A stretch of DNA of 64,000 bases. It comes from Platanthera guangdongensis (lineage: Eukaryota; Streptophyta; Magnoliopsida; Asparagales; Orchidaceae). The stretch spans positions 120,595,047 to 120,659,046 of the forward strand of contig CM077151.1 in NCBI GenBank assembly GCA_039583875.1, given 5' to 3'. Shown piece after piece: positions 44,873 to 55,092 of this stretch; position 1 is the first letter of the stretch; each line of letters opens with the position of its first letter. The position numbers and the translations under genes were made by a program. Below the pieces are notes generated by a model. That model was not told where the DNA came from. It saw only the letters and a program-made list of their open reading frames with translations, and searched no databases.

Positions 44873-46676
44873 TGAAAGTGAGCTGTTAGATCAGGAATAC
44901 TCTAGAGGGGGGTGTGAATAGAGTATTCAGGGTTTATCAAATTTTCTTCTAATTTAATCTAGTGCAGGAACAAAATTAAAACAGTAATCATAACAAACAG
45001 ACACAATACAAAAATAGAAAAAAAGAGCAATCCAGACAACACAAGAATTTATAGTGGTTCCCCTAAACTTGGGTACATCCACTCTTCTACCACCATGGTA
45101 GAATCCACTCAGATTTTTGATCAGGTGCCTGACACAAATGAGCTTTTGATCAGGTGCTCAAAAACCAATCCTCAAGTCTTTTGGAAGGAGACTTGTGAAC
45201 CAGAATAATTTTGAAGGGAATTAAAACCCTGTACAGAGGTGGGGATGAGAGAGTGATGAAAGTCTTCTTTTCTCAATCACAATGAGAAGAATATGTGGAT
45301 TCAGTGATGTTGTCAAAGCTTCCCCTGAGATGTAAAAGGGTTCAGGCTGGAAAGCTTTGCACATGGTGAGTAGGCCTTCAATCTACAGCCTTGACCAGAG
45401 AAATCTCCAGGAACTTCTTTGACAGATGGATTTCTTGTTGTCCTTTGAAGTGTCTTGTAGAGATGAAGAAGGAAGACTCTTGATATTTGATTAATTGTTT
45501 TTCTTCTTCAGGAAGCAGATGTTCTTCTGGTCTTGGGCTTGTTTTCTATAAGCAGAGTTCTTTGTAAGAAGGAGCAGAGATAGAGAGATCCTTATTTTTC
45601 AGACTAATTGTATTTTCTGTCAAAATTATCTTTCGAAATTTGAAATCTTCTGTAACCAATACTGACGGCCTAGAGAATAAACAACATTGAATTATTTCCC
45701 CAACTGTCCCATGGAAAAACAGCAGGCAATAATCCTGGAGAATACCATAATTAATGCTCTTCTAACGGTTATATTCAGAGAATATTAGAACACTAATTAC
45801 TCAGGAATTATTGCAGTAGAATGGGGACAGAAGGATGGAAAAATGACTAAGTCTGGATTCGTCGAACTGATAGCAGAAATCGTCGAGCTGAGTCCACAAT
45901 TCGTCAAGCTGAGTTGCTGAGTTCGTCTACCAGATGACTTCTGTTCGTCGAGCTGAGTTCCAAGATCATCGAGCTAAAGCAGAAAACTGCATTATCCAGA
46001 CTTACTTATTCTATGTCTCAAGTTCGTCGAGCTGAGATTGTAAATTCGTCGACTGAAGATGATTCTGGACTTAGATAAATTTCAGATGCTTCTGTATGAA
46101 AGTGTTGAAGTGAAGTATCCAGAATTCATCGATCTAAGAATTTGTTTCGTCGAGCTGAGGACCACTAACTGCTGCTGGATAACTCTAGCTATTGTGATCA
46201 AAGTTCGTCGAGCTGAGAATCCTGAGTTCATCGACTGGAGATGATTCTGGACTTAGAAAAATTGAGAAGCTTCTGGTTGAAGTAAAGGATCTAGAAATCG
46301 TCGACCAGAGAACTAAGTTCGTCGACCTGAGTCTAGAGAACAACTAAACTTGGAATGCTGAAGGTTGAGTCCAAAGATCGTCGACCTAGAAATGAAGTTC
46401 GTCGAGCTCAGCTCAGAGAATTTTTCTCTGTGATCGTCGAGCTAAGCATGACTATCATCGATCTGAGTTCGACGAACATCGAACTCATTTTACTTGGTCT
46501 CTGGAAAATCTCTAAGTCTTTGAGTCTCTGGCAGTCTGATGATGGCTGGTCCATGTGATGTTGCTACTGAGGACTTGACCTAGACTCTAGGATACAACCA
46601 TGACCCTGACTATACATTGTGGGTCATATGATCCTAAGTTAGTGAACCTAGCCCAAATCAAACTAGGGATCCATCA
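44873..46676 (-). repeat. Copia-3 5' LTR
   Basis: Same ends as the 3' LTR (GGGATCCATCA at the right). The TCGTCGAGCTGAG array is at about 45855-46490. Mostly identical apart from a deletion around 45607. Confidence 0.93.
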
Positions 46677-46681
46677 AAATG

Positions 46682-46954
46682 TATTTGTGTAAAGAGGAAC
46701 TTGTAAGGCCATTAGGCCATGGGTGTGTGTTGTATACATTTCTGGTCTTGATATATAAATGTGATGTTTGTATATTAGTGGACATTTATTGAGCTGAGTT
46801 CATCTAACTTAAAATACTGCGCTAGAATGCTTTGAGTTAGGATACAAGTAGATTTTGATGTCCACAAGTAATTCTGCCGCTTGTCTATGAAATATGGCAT
46901 GGGGCCCATGCCGGACCCATCTTTATATTCCATGTGACGAGTGGGGGCGTTATA
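46682..46954 (+). repeat. G1 5' LTR, part after Copia-3
   Basis: Continues the LTR from TATTTGTGTAAAG to GGGGGCGTTATA. It matches the end of 48750-50921 (GGGGGCGTTACA). Preceded by the duplicated AAATG (46677-46681). Confidence 0.92.
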
Positions 46955-46957
46955 AAG

Positions 46958-46973
46958 TGGTATCAGAGCCAGG
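46958..46973 (+). other. G1 primer binding site (tRNA-iMet)
   Basis: TGGTATCAGAGCCAGG three bases after the LTR. Confidence 0.92.
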
Positions 46974-47139
46974 TTGAGATTATTTGGGAGGAAGAACATA
47001 TTTGAACTCAAGAATGTCCACTAGGAATGTAATTCATGCACGTAAAGTGCGTGAGTGTGTAGTCAATGTATAATTACCGTTATGACATGGATGATTAATG
47101 GTGTTTTGTACATTATTAGGTGGCGAGGAGTGGTGTTGG

Positions 47140-48283
47140 GTAGTCGGAGCCCCAGCGATCCGATGAGAGTGCAGCACCCGTTGAAGCGCCTACGCCTCCC
47201 TCGACGGAGACCATACGGGTGGTGATGGAGACGGTGCTTGCAGTGCTACATGCATAGCCTAATGGGCAGACAAGGCCTACAGGGGCGCCAATACGGCCTG
47301 GTGCAAGGTAAGAGTGTGTTGTAGTGGTGGTGGACGAGCAAGCAACGAATGAGTGCTTGAAAAGCTTTATGGAGTTCCATCCACCTACATTTGGTGGGGC
47401 AACTTCCCCAACGCAGGCGGAAGATTAGTTGGCTAGAGTGAAGTGGATCATGACTACAATCAGGACTGCAGAGGAGCAGAAAGTGACCTTAGCCACTTTT
47501 CTATTGGAAGGAGATGCAAGACTATGGTGGGATGATATGGAAGTACATCACTTGGTAGGTCGAGGTGTAGAGGAGGTTTCCATGGATGAATTCTTCAGAT
47601 TGTTTCTCGCCAAGTATTTGCCAGTGTCGCAGCGGATTGTGATGGAGAACGAGTTTCAACGTCTGGTGAAGGGTGAAACCGATATTGATACGTACCTGCA
47701 TGAGTTCACCAGATTGGGGCGATATGCGGGGTCTACCTTCGCGGAGGAAGCACGAAAGACGAATCGCTTTTATGAGGGGCTGCGGGATGAGTTGATGTTG
47801 GTACTCCCGAGTTCGATGAACCAAGGCTTCCAAGCATTGGTAGATACGGTTCATGAATTGGAGAAGGATTTGAAGCGCGTACAAGAGAAGAAGAGACTGG
47901 AAGTGGAGAAGCCAGAATTCAAAGTGCCACAATCGGAGTAGTCAGAGTTCAAACGACGAGAGACGAAAAGGGTTAGGCCTGTTGAATCGGCTCCGGTGAC
48001 TGTTTCTTCGGGGGCGACTTGTGGTCAAGGACGTGTTGATACACGTATATGTTATAACTGCGGGAAGCAAGGACATATTGCAAAATTTTGTTGGAATGCC
48101 CCTTTCGGCAGTGAGAAAAAGACGGGTGCGTCGTATGAAGAAAATGGTAAAGCAGTGGCCGAGTCATCTGCATCCTGGACGCAACCACGATTGCATAACT
48201 TGAAAGTGCAAGAGTCGCAAAGCTCAGTTGGTGAAATTCAGCCGCGAGTGTTCAATTTAGGACTTCAAGAGCCGATAAAATGA
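47140..48283 (+). pseudogene. G1 gag with zinc knuckle
   Basis: The gag core reads KVTLATFLLEGDARLWWDDM, then SMDEFFRLFLAKYLP and YLHEFTRLGRYAGSTFAEEA, all typical of Tekay/Del-like Gypsy gag. A zinc knuckle CYNCGKQGHIAKFC follows in the same frame near 48050-48095. In-frame stops at 47426-47428 (TAG), 47939-47941 (TAG) and others further upstream break it. The frame ends at QEPIK without reaching the protease. Between 48284 and 48735 there is no pol. Confidence 0.85.
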
Positions 48284-48735
48284 TATCTGCAAAATTAGGC
48301 GGCTGAGCAGCGGAAGGAAACGTAGAATAGTGATTTGCGTCACTTGGATGTCTAACTACGTGGTATGTATGCTAACGACTATGGTACATATGTGTGATGA
48401 TGTGAATCTGGATCATGATACGACTGTACATGTATAACATGGTGGTGCACACACCTGTAAGCTCAGTGATTGATTAATCGTGATATATCTATGAGGTGTT
48501 TGGCTATTGATCACTCGATGAATGTTGTAAGGAATGTGCACATATGGGGGTCGGGATGTATGTATGTGCTGTATGTGTTGTTTTGTTTGTGCGATGTCGT
48601 GGGGTGAGACAAGATGCGGCCTCTGAGCTCAAACCCAGCTCACTTTATTTGCGTGCTCGGTTGTTGATGATGCGACGTAGTGTGGTGATATTGTTGGCTG
48701 TGGTTGCGCCAAATTTCGGGGACGGAATTATTTTG

Positions 48736-48749
48736 AAGGAGGGGAGGGT
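48736..48749 (+). other. G1 polypurine tract
   Basis: GAAGGAGGGGAGGGT runs directly into the LTR start TGTAACACC. Confidence 0.85.
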
Positions 48750-50921
48750 TGTAACACCCCAAAGCCCATTTTTGGTTCTGGTTTGGGTGACACGGCCTGG
48801 GACACGGGCGTGTCCCAGGGCGTGTCGTGCTTGGGTTGAGTAGTTGTTCGAGTGGTCGACGAAATTCGTTCGACGAAGTTTTTGGAGGGAACACGCCCAG
48901 CAATACGGGCATGTCAGGGGGCGTGTCCCCCTCCCAGGTCGACGAAATGGGCTCGACGATCGTCGAGTGTCGAGCAAAGGGAGTACACGGTATGTGACAT
49001 GGGCGTGTCACAGGGCGTGTCCCTTGTGGCTTTCAGGCAGGATTGCGTGTGATGCGGGACACGAGTGTGTCATAGGGTACACGACATTGGACACAGGCGT
49101 GTCCCGTGGCCGTGTCCTTCTCAGGTTGAGTGAAGCTTGTGCTATATGATGTACACGGCTGGTAGACACGGGCGTGTCGGGCATGACACGGGCGTGTAGG
49201 GTGTGACACGAGCGTGTCACACGACCGTGTACTGGTTGGATTTGAGTCAGTTTCCTACCGCTTAATTGACACGGCCTGTGACACGGGCGTGTCAGGCCGT
49301 GTTCAGCCTATTCTTGGGCAAATCTGAGTCATTCGTTGCCCTTATCCTGGATCTAAGGGCCAGGCTTATTCCCCGTGGATATAAGGCCGAGAATGAGGTA
49401 AAAAATCCCTCATTTTCATCATCTTCTTCTTCTCCTCATTTCCAAGAGTAAGAAAGAGAAAGAGAGGCCAAAGGACGGAAAGGAGGAAGGAAACCAGCTG
49501 CTGAAGGAGCTGTGGAGTGCGAATTGAATGTTCGAGAGCGGATTCGTGAAGGCAAAGCCGAGGCGGTGACTTCCATTCGACTACTTCATGGCGCCGAAGC
49601 GATCTTCAAGGGTAGCGATCTCCTTCTTGGACATCGAAGTCCTTCTTTATGCATGTGCATGGAATCCTCCACCAAGAGGTGGATGTCGCAAGTGATTCAT
49701 TGTTTGAGTATGCATTTAGAGCCGGAAGTGTGGGGTACGACAAAGGCATGTTGTGTGAAGCCCATCTGGATGGGTGGTCTGGATTGGTGATGATTATGAG
49801 TAAATCGGAGAAGACTCCATGGATTTGATCATATGAAAGGTTTATGTTTTGTGCTATAGCTGTATGCTTGTATGGATGTTGATGATGGATATATGGAGGC
49901 TTTGCGTAAGCTCCTGGTTGTGATGAGAGATCAATTGGTAGCACGTCTGGGGAGCACGAGATAAACCCGGCCTGCTACACCACTAGGGTGGGTTGATCTG
50001 AATAGATGAGGGATCGATTGGTGGCACTGCCTGGGGAGCCGAGTTAAAACCGACGTGCTACACCACAGGGGTGGGTCGATCGGAAAAATGTGAGGGGTTG
50101 ATTGGTGGTAAGGCCTGGGGAGCACGATAAACCCGGCTTGCCACACCACATGGTGTGGGTCGATCTGCTCTGGTTGTGTTTGTGGATGCTGTGAGGTAGT
50201 ACCTCTGAGTGGTATGGACGGGATGTCGCCAGCCTGCGGGACTGGTGGACTAGGATTGAACCGCCCAACCAACAAGTGAAGAACCTCTGATCGGCGGTGT
50301 ACGACTGGGATATCCGGTACACCAAAAAGGTGTCCTGAGTGCACGGACCGTCTGGTGGATATCGACGTTTGTGATATTCTTGTGATTGGTAGATTTGATA
50401 TGACGATATGGCAATGCATACAGGGAAGGAATCGCTGCCCCGGGTAAGGGATAGGGTAGTTATAAGTGGTCAGCTAAAGCTGACCGTTACTTTGTTTGCC
50501 GCTCTTGTGTGGATAATAAATTGCAGGTGCTGATGATTTGAAAGGAATTGAACGGAATGGCGACTTGCTACTAAAGGCCCTTGAGTGCCGTGCGAAGCGT
50601 GGTTGGATTTCATGTGTGGCCGGCCTGCGTGCCGATGTATGAAAATGTATTTGTGTAAAAGGAACTTGTAAGGCCATAAGGCCATGGGTGTGTGTCTTGT
50701 ATACATTCCTGGTCTTGATATATAATTGTGGCATTTGTATATTAGTGGACATTCATTGAGCTGAGTTCATCTAGCTTAAAATACTGCGCTAGAATGCTTT
50801 GAGTTAGGATACGAGTAGATCTTGATGTCCACAAGTAATTCCGCCGCTTGTCTATGAAATATGGCATGGGGCCCCGGCCGGACCCATCTTTATATTCCAT
50901 ATGACGAGTGGGGGCGTTACA
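48750..50921 (+). repeat. G1 3' LTR
   Basis: 2,172 bp, uninterrupted. It shows the pre-insertion sequence of the Copia-3 target (GTATGAAAATGTATTTG). The paired GACACGGGCGTGTC-type motifs lie at 48788-49310. Confidence 0.93.
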
Positions 50922-50994
50922 GTGTAACCCCTACCAAGTTCCAAACTTGGTCCGAAATGCTACCCGTCGCTCTTTTGAGTTTCAGGGCGTTACA
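50922..50994 (-). repeat. Gypsy G2 3' LTR, first part
   Basis: The minus strand begins TGTAACGCCCTGAAACTC at 50994 and resembles the LTR start at 55093 (TGTAATGCCCCAAAACTC). It continues at 33132 after the G1 insertion, with GTGTA duplicated. Confidence 0.85.
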
Positions 50995-53983
50995 AGAACA
51001 ACTTCTTCATATCACGGTACATCTTCATGCTCCCAGGGTGAATCGAGTACTTGGTATGATGAGCCTCGTACATTAATTCCACCTGCAGTTTACCCACATT
51101 TGGGACACACAGATGACTGTCCTTCCATAACAATCCATCCACAACATTAAATTGGGAATTTGACCCATCCAAAGCCTCATCCATGATTTACTTCATGTTG
51201 CTATCCAAGTCCAGAGCCTGTCGAATCCGATCAACCAGGTCATACTGAACTTCTGTCCAGTTCAATTGCGCTTCGACACTAGTTTGCTTGTCAACACAAG
51301 AGATCTCTAATGCCTCCAACTCCCGAATCAAACGCTCGTCATGAACCGACAACCAGTTGGCTTGCACAGGGGCCCTACGACTTAATGCATCCGTAACCGC
51401 ATTGCCTTTCCCAGACACATAATGAATATTGAATCTGTAGTCCCCCAGGAACTTCATTCATCTCCACTGCCGCATGTTTAGATCCTTTTGATCCAACAAG
51501 TTCTTCAGGCTCTTATGGTCGGTATAGATATCGACCTTCACAACGTACAGGTAATGCCTTCACAGCTTCAAGGCAAATATCACGGCCGCTAACTCCAAGT
51601 CATGGATCAGATAATTCTTCTCATGCACCTTCAACTAACACGAGCCATAAGATATTACACTTCCATGCTGCAGTAGAACACAACCCAATCCACTGCCTGA
51701 AGCATCACTATAGATCTCAAAGCCTTCGGTCCCACTCGGCGAACTTAGAACAGGCGTCGTGGTCAACCGACTTTTCAAATCTTCGAAAGCTTGTGCGCAC
51801 TCAGGCGTCCAAACAAACTTCTGCTCTTTCCTCGTCAGAGTTGTGCGGGGTAATGCTATCCGCGAGAAGTTCTCCACGAAGCGCCTGTAATAGCCGACAA
51901 GCCCCAGAAACTCCGGACTTCCGCTACCGTAGACAATACAGTCCACTCACGTATCGTAACTATCTTCATCGGATCCACCACAATTACCTCTCCACTAACT
52001 ATGTGACCAAGGAACGCTAATGAGGACAACCAAAACTCGCATTTGGAAAACTTAGCGTACTGTTGGTTCCTCCTCGGCGTCTCCAACACCAAATGCAGAT
52101 GCTTAAAGTGATCCTCCTCACTCTGCGAGTACACCAATATATCGTCGATAAAGACGATCACGAAGTGGTCCAGGTACTCTATGAAAGTTCTGTTCATCAG
52201 ATCCATGAACACAGATGGTGCATTAGTCAGCCCAAACGGCATGACGGTAAACTCATAGTGCCTGTATCTCGTGCTGAAAGCTGTCTTGGGGATATCACTT
52301 TCTCTTATCCTCAGCTGATAATATCCGGATATAAGATCCAATTTTGAGTACACCGATGACCCGACTAACTGATCGAACAGATCATCAATCCTTGGGATCA
52401 GGTACTTGTTCTTCTCTGTTAACTTATTCAGCTCTCGATAATCGATACAGAGTCGCAAACTTCCGTCCTTCTTCTTAACAAAAAGGACCAGTGCGCTCCA
52501 AGGCGACGAACTTGGACGCACATAACCCTGTTCCAATAGCTCTTGAAGTTGAACCTTTATCTCCGCCATCTCCTTAGGCACTAACCGATACAGAGAGCGT
52601 GACACAGGTTTGACACCTGGTACTAGCTCAATAGTGAAGTCAATCTCTTACTGAGGTGGGGCTCCAGGGAGATCACCAGGAAATACGTCAGGGTACTCGG
52701 ATACCACTGGGATGCTGTCCAAAGTAGGATTAGGCTTCGAAGCCTCCACTAGCATGAAGAACAGCTCTGCACCAGCACGAACTGCCTTAACCACCTGAAG
52801 AGCAGACATCAATGTCTTGTTCGACCTTTTCAAGCCCGTAAATGTCGTCTCACGACCAGTCCCCAATTTGACCTCCTTGTGATTGCAATCAAAGTAAGCC
52901 TGCTGCTCCGAGAGCCAGTCCATACCAAATATCATGTCGAATTCCACTAGCGGCAGTAACGACGCTTGCAAGTCGAACTCCTGACTCCCAATCCGTATCT
53001 TTAAGCCACAGACTCTATCCGTGCGCATTGAACTCCCATTAGGCAACAAGACATCCAATTTGTCCTTTGCCATCAAAGTAGGTACTCCGATGTGCGATAC
53101 AAATCCTTAGGATAAAAAGGAGTGCGAAGCTCCCGTATCGAACAGTACTCTCACCGGATTATAAAAAAATCAGAACAAAGCCTATACAAGTAGTAATAAG
53201 CTAACATGCGCAAGGTAACAAGTATTTAAAGCTAACTTGCTATAAATTTAAACCGTACATGTCACCACATTAGCTTGCTTTATGGCCTCCTGCTGGCCAA
53301 GGTTATAGACTCTAGGTTGAGCTGGAGCATAGTGGGATGCGGTTGACTCCACCGCCTTGCCCTTCTCCTCATAGGTTGCTCTCGGCTTCCTCTTAGACTT
53401 TGGACGTCCGCTCCAACAGTCTCAGGCAAAGTGTCCCGACTTTCCACAGTTATAGCATGCACCCGGGGTTCAGCCTGTAGTTGCCCCCGAAGCACCGGAA
53501 CAAGGGACTGGACCCAAAGTCCTAGCCTTCTTATAGAACTTACGAAACCCAGACTTTGAGGTAGTCAGCACCTTGAACTCTGTCTTCATAGCACTAGAGT
53601 CTTTCTTCGCTTGAACATTCCTCAGATCCTTCTCCAAAGATAGGGCCGTATTGACCAGGGCTCAAGAAGCCTTGCATCATAGGCCCCGAGAGCAGTAGCC
53701 TTAGGTCATCCCTCAGACCCTCATAGAAATGGTTTGTCTTACGCTCCTCATCAGCAAATGTAGAGCTAACGTACCAACCCAACCGTGTAAATTTGTGGAG
53801 ATACTCGTCCACCATACTCTCTCCTTGCATCAAATTCTGGAATTCATTCTCCATCGCGATCCTCTGAGCCGAGGGAAGGTACATTGCCAAGAATAGTCTC
53901 AAAAATTCTTCCATCGAGACGTCCGTGAGTTGCCTTCCCCTCAGGTGATGTAGCTCTAAACCTTCCCACAAAGTCACATTCAT
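50995..53983 (-). pseudogene. Gypsy G2 gag-pol, Tekay/Del-like, integrase deleted
   Basis: Minus strand. Gag (LHHLRGRQLTDVSMEEFLRLF), zinc knuckle CYNCGKSGHFA*DC near 53440 with a TGA in it, an intron-like insert, protease (VLFDTGASHSFLS near 53120; LLPLVEFDMIFGMDWL), RT ([30 protein letters not shown] near 52140) and RNase H (EIYSDASGSGLGCVLLQ; HYVSGKGNAVTDALSRR). It stops at the start of the integrase zinc finger (LMYEAHHTKYSIHPGSMKMY), joined directly to the LTR, so the rest of integrase and the 3' untranslated part are deleted. Stops and frame changes are frequent, for example a TAA at 52648. The gag start and 5' LTR are missing. Confidence 0.88.
53182..53258 (-). other. Intron-like insert between G2 gag and protease
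   Basis: 77 bp with GTACGG at its start and TTGTATAG at its end on the minus strand. Removing it joins the gag tail (...KQANVV) to the sequence leading into the protease, apart from a one-base change in a T run. A similar insert occurs at the same protein position at 61421-61534. Confidence 0.5.
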
Positions 53984-54945
53984 GTGTGACTAGAATGTGC
54001 TCTGCAAGTCACTTCCCTCTCAAGTAAATACTTGTTGCTGTGGAAGTAGTTAAGACTAAGTACTTCTTAGTTCTGTGAAGGTCAACTCAGGAAATAAATT
54101 CCTATAGTCATTGTTGGGCTGAGTTTATCTCAGTCAAGAAGCTTGACACAGAGAAACATCTCTTGTGTCAAGAATATCCACCAACCCACCTTCATCCTGT
54201 AGGATCCAAGTGTGAATCTGAGCTGTAGGGCTTAATTACATGAGATAGGAGAGTGCTGCTCTTTGAGTGTGGGGCCTTTGTGCCTGAGGTAGGTGACAAG
54301 TTTGTCACTGTACTGTAGGTGCCTGGAGGGGCACTGAGGTAGGTACCTCGAAGGGTACTGAGCTATAGGAGTGTTGTAGCACTCTTAGAGTAGGGACTTG
54401 TGCCTGAAGTTGTAGGGATGAAAAGACTGAGCTGTAGGCCTTAGAGATAAGGCTGAGGTAGGTGGCTTGAGGGTCACTGAGTGTAGGAGCACTACATAGC
54501 TCTGAGGTAGGATCCTTTATGGATCTGAGGTAGGGCTCTCCTCCCAGCCTGAGTGTAGGGCTTAACAGCCTGGGGTAGGTGGTCTGCTGACCACTGAGTT
54601 GTAGGACCTTATGGCTGAGAAGTAAGTCTTGCAGGAGACTTAGAGATCCTGAGGGATCTGAGGTGTAAGCTCTTTGGAGCAAGTTTTAGAGAAGTTCCTA
54701 GTCCAACAAGATAGTTGGATATGCGGGAGGGAAAGTGGATGTACCCAGTTGGGGAACCACTATAAATCACTATGCGATTTTCTGTGTTGTTTTTCTTTGT
54801 GCAGGTTGTGTACATCTTGAAAGCATAAAATAACCTAAAGCTAAAGCACTTAAAGAAGAAATATTTTAGAAATCAGAAAAGAGACCAATAACCTATTCAC
54901 CCCCTCCCCCTCTAGTTAATTTAGCTATCCTTGAATTAAAGACTT
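53984..54945 (+). repeat. SIRE-type Copia LTR fragment, plus orientation
   Basis: The right part (GTGGATGTACCCAGTTGGGG, AACCACTATAAATC, then CACCCCCTCCCCCTCTAG) is the inverse of the motifs seen in Copia-3 and Copia-6 LTRs (GGTTCCCC...GGGTACATCCAC; CTCTAGAGGGGGG). The left boundary with G2 gag (about 53984-54030) is not exact. No interior or partner LTR is visible, so it is solo or truncated. Confidence 0.7.
54199..54682 (+). repeat. Array of about 20 mini-hairpins with constant linkers
   Basis: Linkers of the form CTGAG(G/TGT)TAGG recur every 20-30 bp. Between them lie different short palindromes: GTGACA/TGTCAC (54293-54308), GTGCC/GGCAC (54319-54334), GTACC/GGTAC (54343-54358), GAGTG/CACTC (about 54369-54384), GATCC/GGATC (54511-54525), GTGGTC/GACCAC (54579-54594) and GCTC/GAGC (about 54669-54680). 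Stem sequences differ while pairing is kept. Confidence 0.8.
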
Positions 54946-55092
54946 TCAGCTTTATCCAGAGAATTGGAGTTGAGTCATTTTTAGCGAACGCAGAGCTGAA
55001 GGTGCACATGCCCAATGGGTTATCATGTATTGCTTGACCAAAGTGGCCCATTTAATCCTAAATCGGAAAGAGGACAGCGTGGAGAAGCTGGT
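54946..55092. other. Unassigned spacer before Gypsy LTR
   Basis: 147 bp. No frame was recognised. It could be the end of a Gypsy interior, but no polypurine tract is clear. Confidence 0.4.

Larger units (their letters stand above)
35043..46676 (-). mobile_element. Copia-3, SIRE/Maximus-like element with env-position ORF
   Basis: 11,634 bp with LTRs of 1,883 bp (35043-36925) and 1,804 bp (44873-46676). AAATG flanks both ends. In minus-strand order it has 5' LTR, PBS, gag, protease, integrase, RT, RNase H, a 240-bp repeat-rich spacer, a long extra reading frame, PPT and 3' LTR. A large LTR and an extra frame after pol are hallmarks of the SIRE/Maximus lineage. Coding parts carry several stops and frameshifts. 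One LTR has a deletion of about 75 bp near 45607. Confidence 0.93.
33133..50921 (+). mobile_element. Gypsy G1, gag-only element inserted into the G2 LTR
   Basis: LTRs of about 2.18 kb (33133-35042 plus 46682-46954, and 48750-50921) enclose only 1.8 kb of interior holding PBS, gag and PPT, with no pol. GTGTA flanks both ends (33128-33132 and 50922-50926). The left LTR is split by Copia-3. Without Copia-3 the element is 6,150 bp. This structure matches the class called TR-GAG, non-autonomous elements with only gag. Confidence 0.92.
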
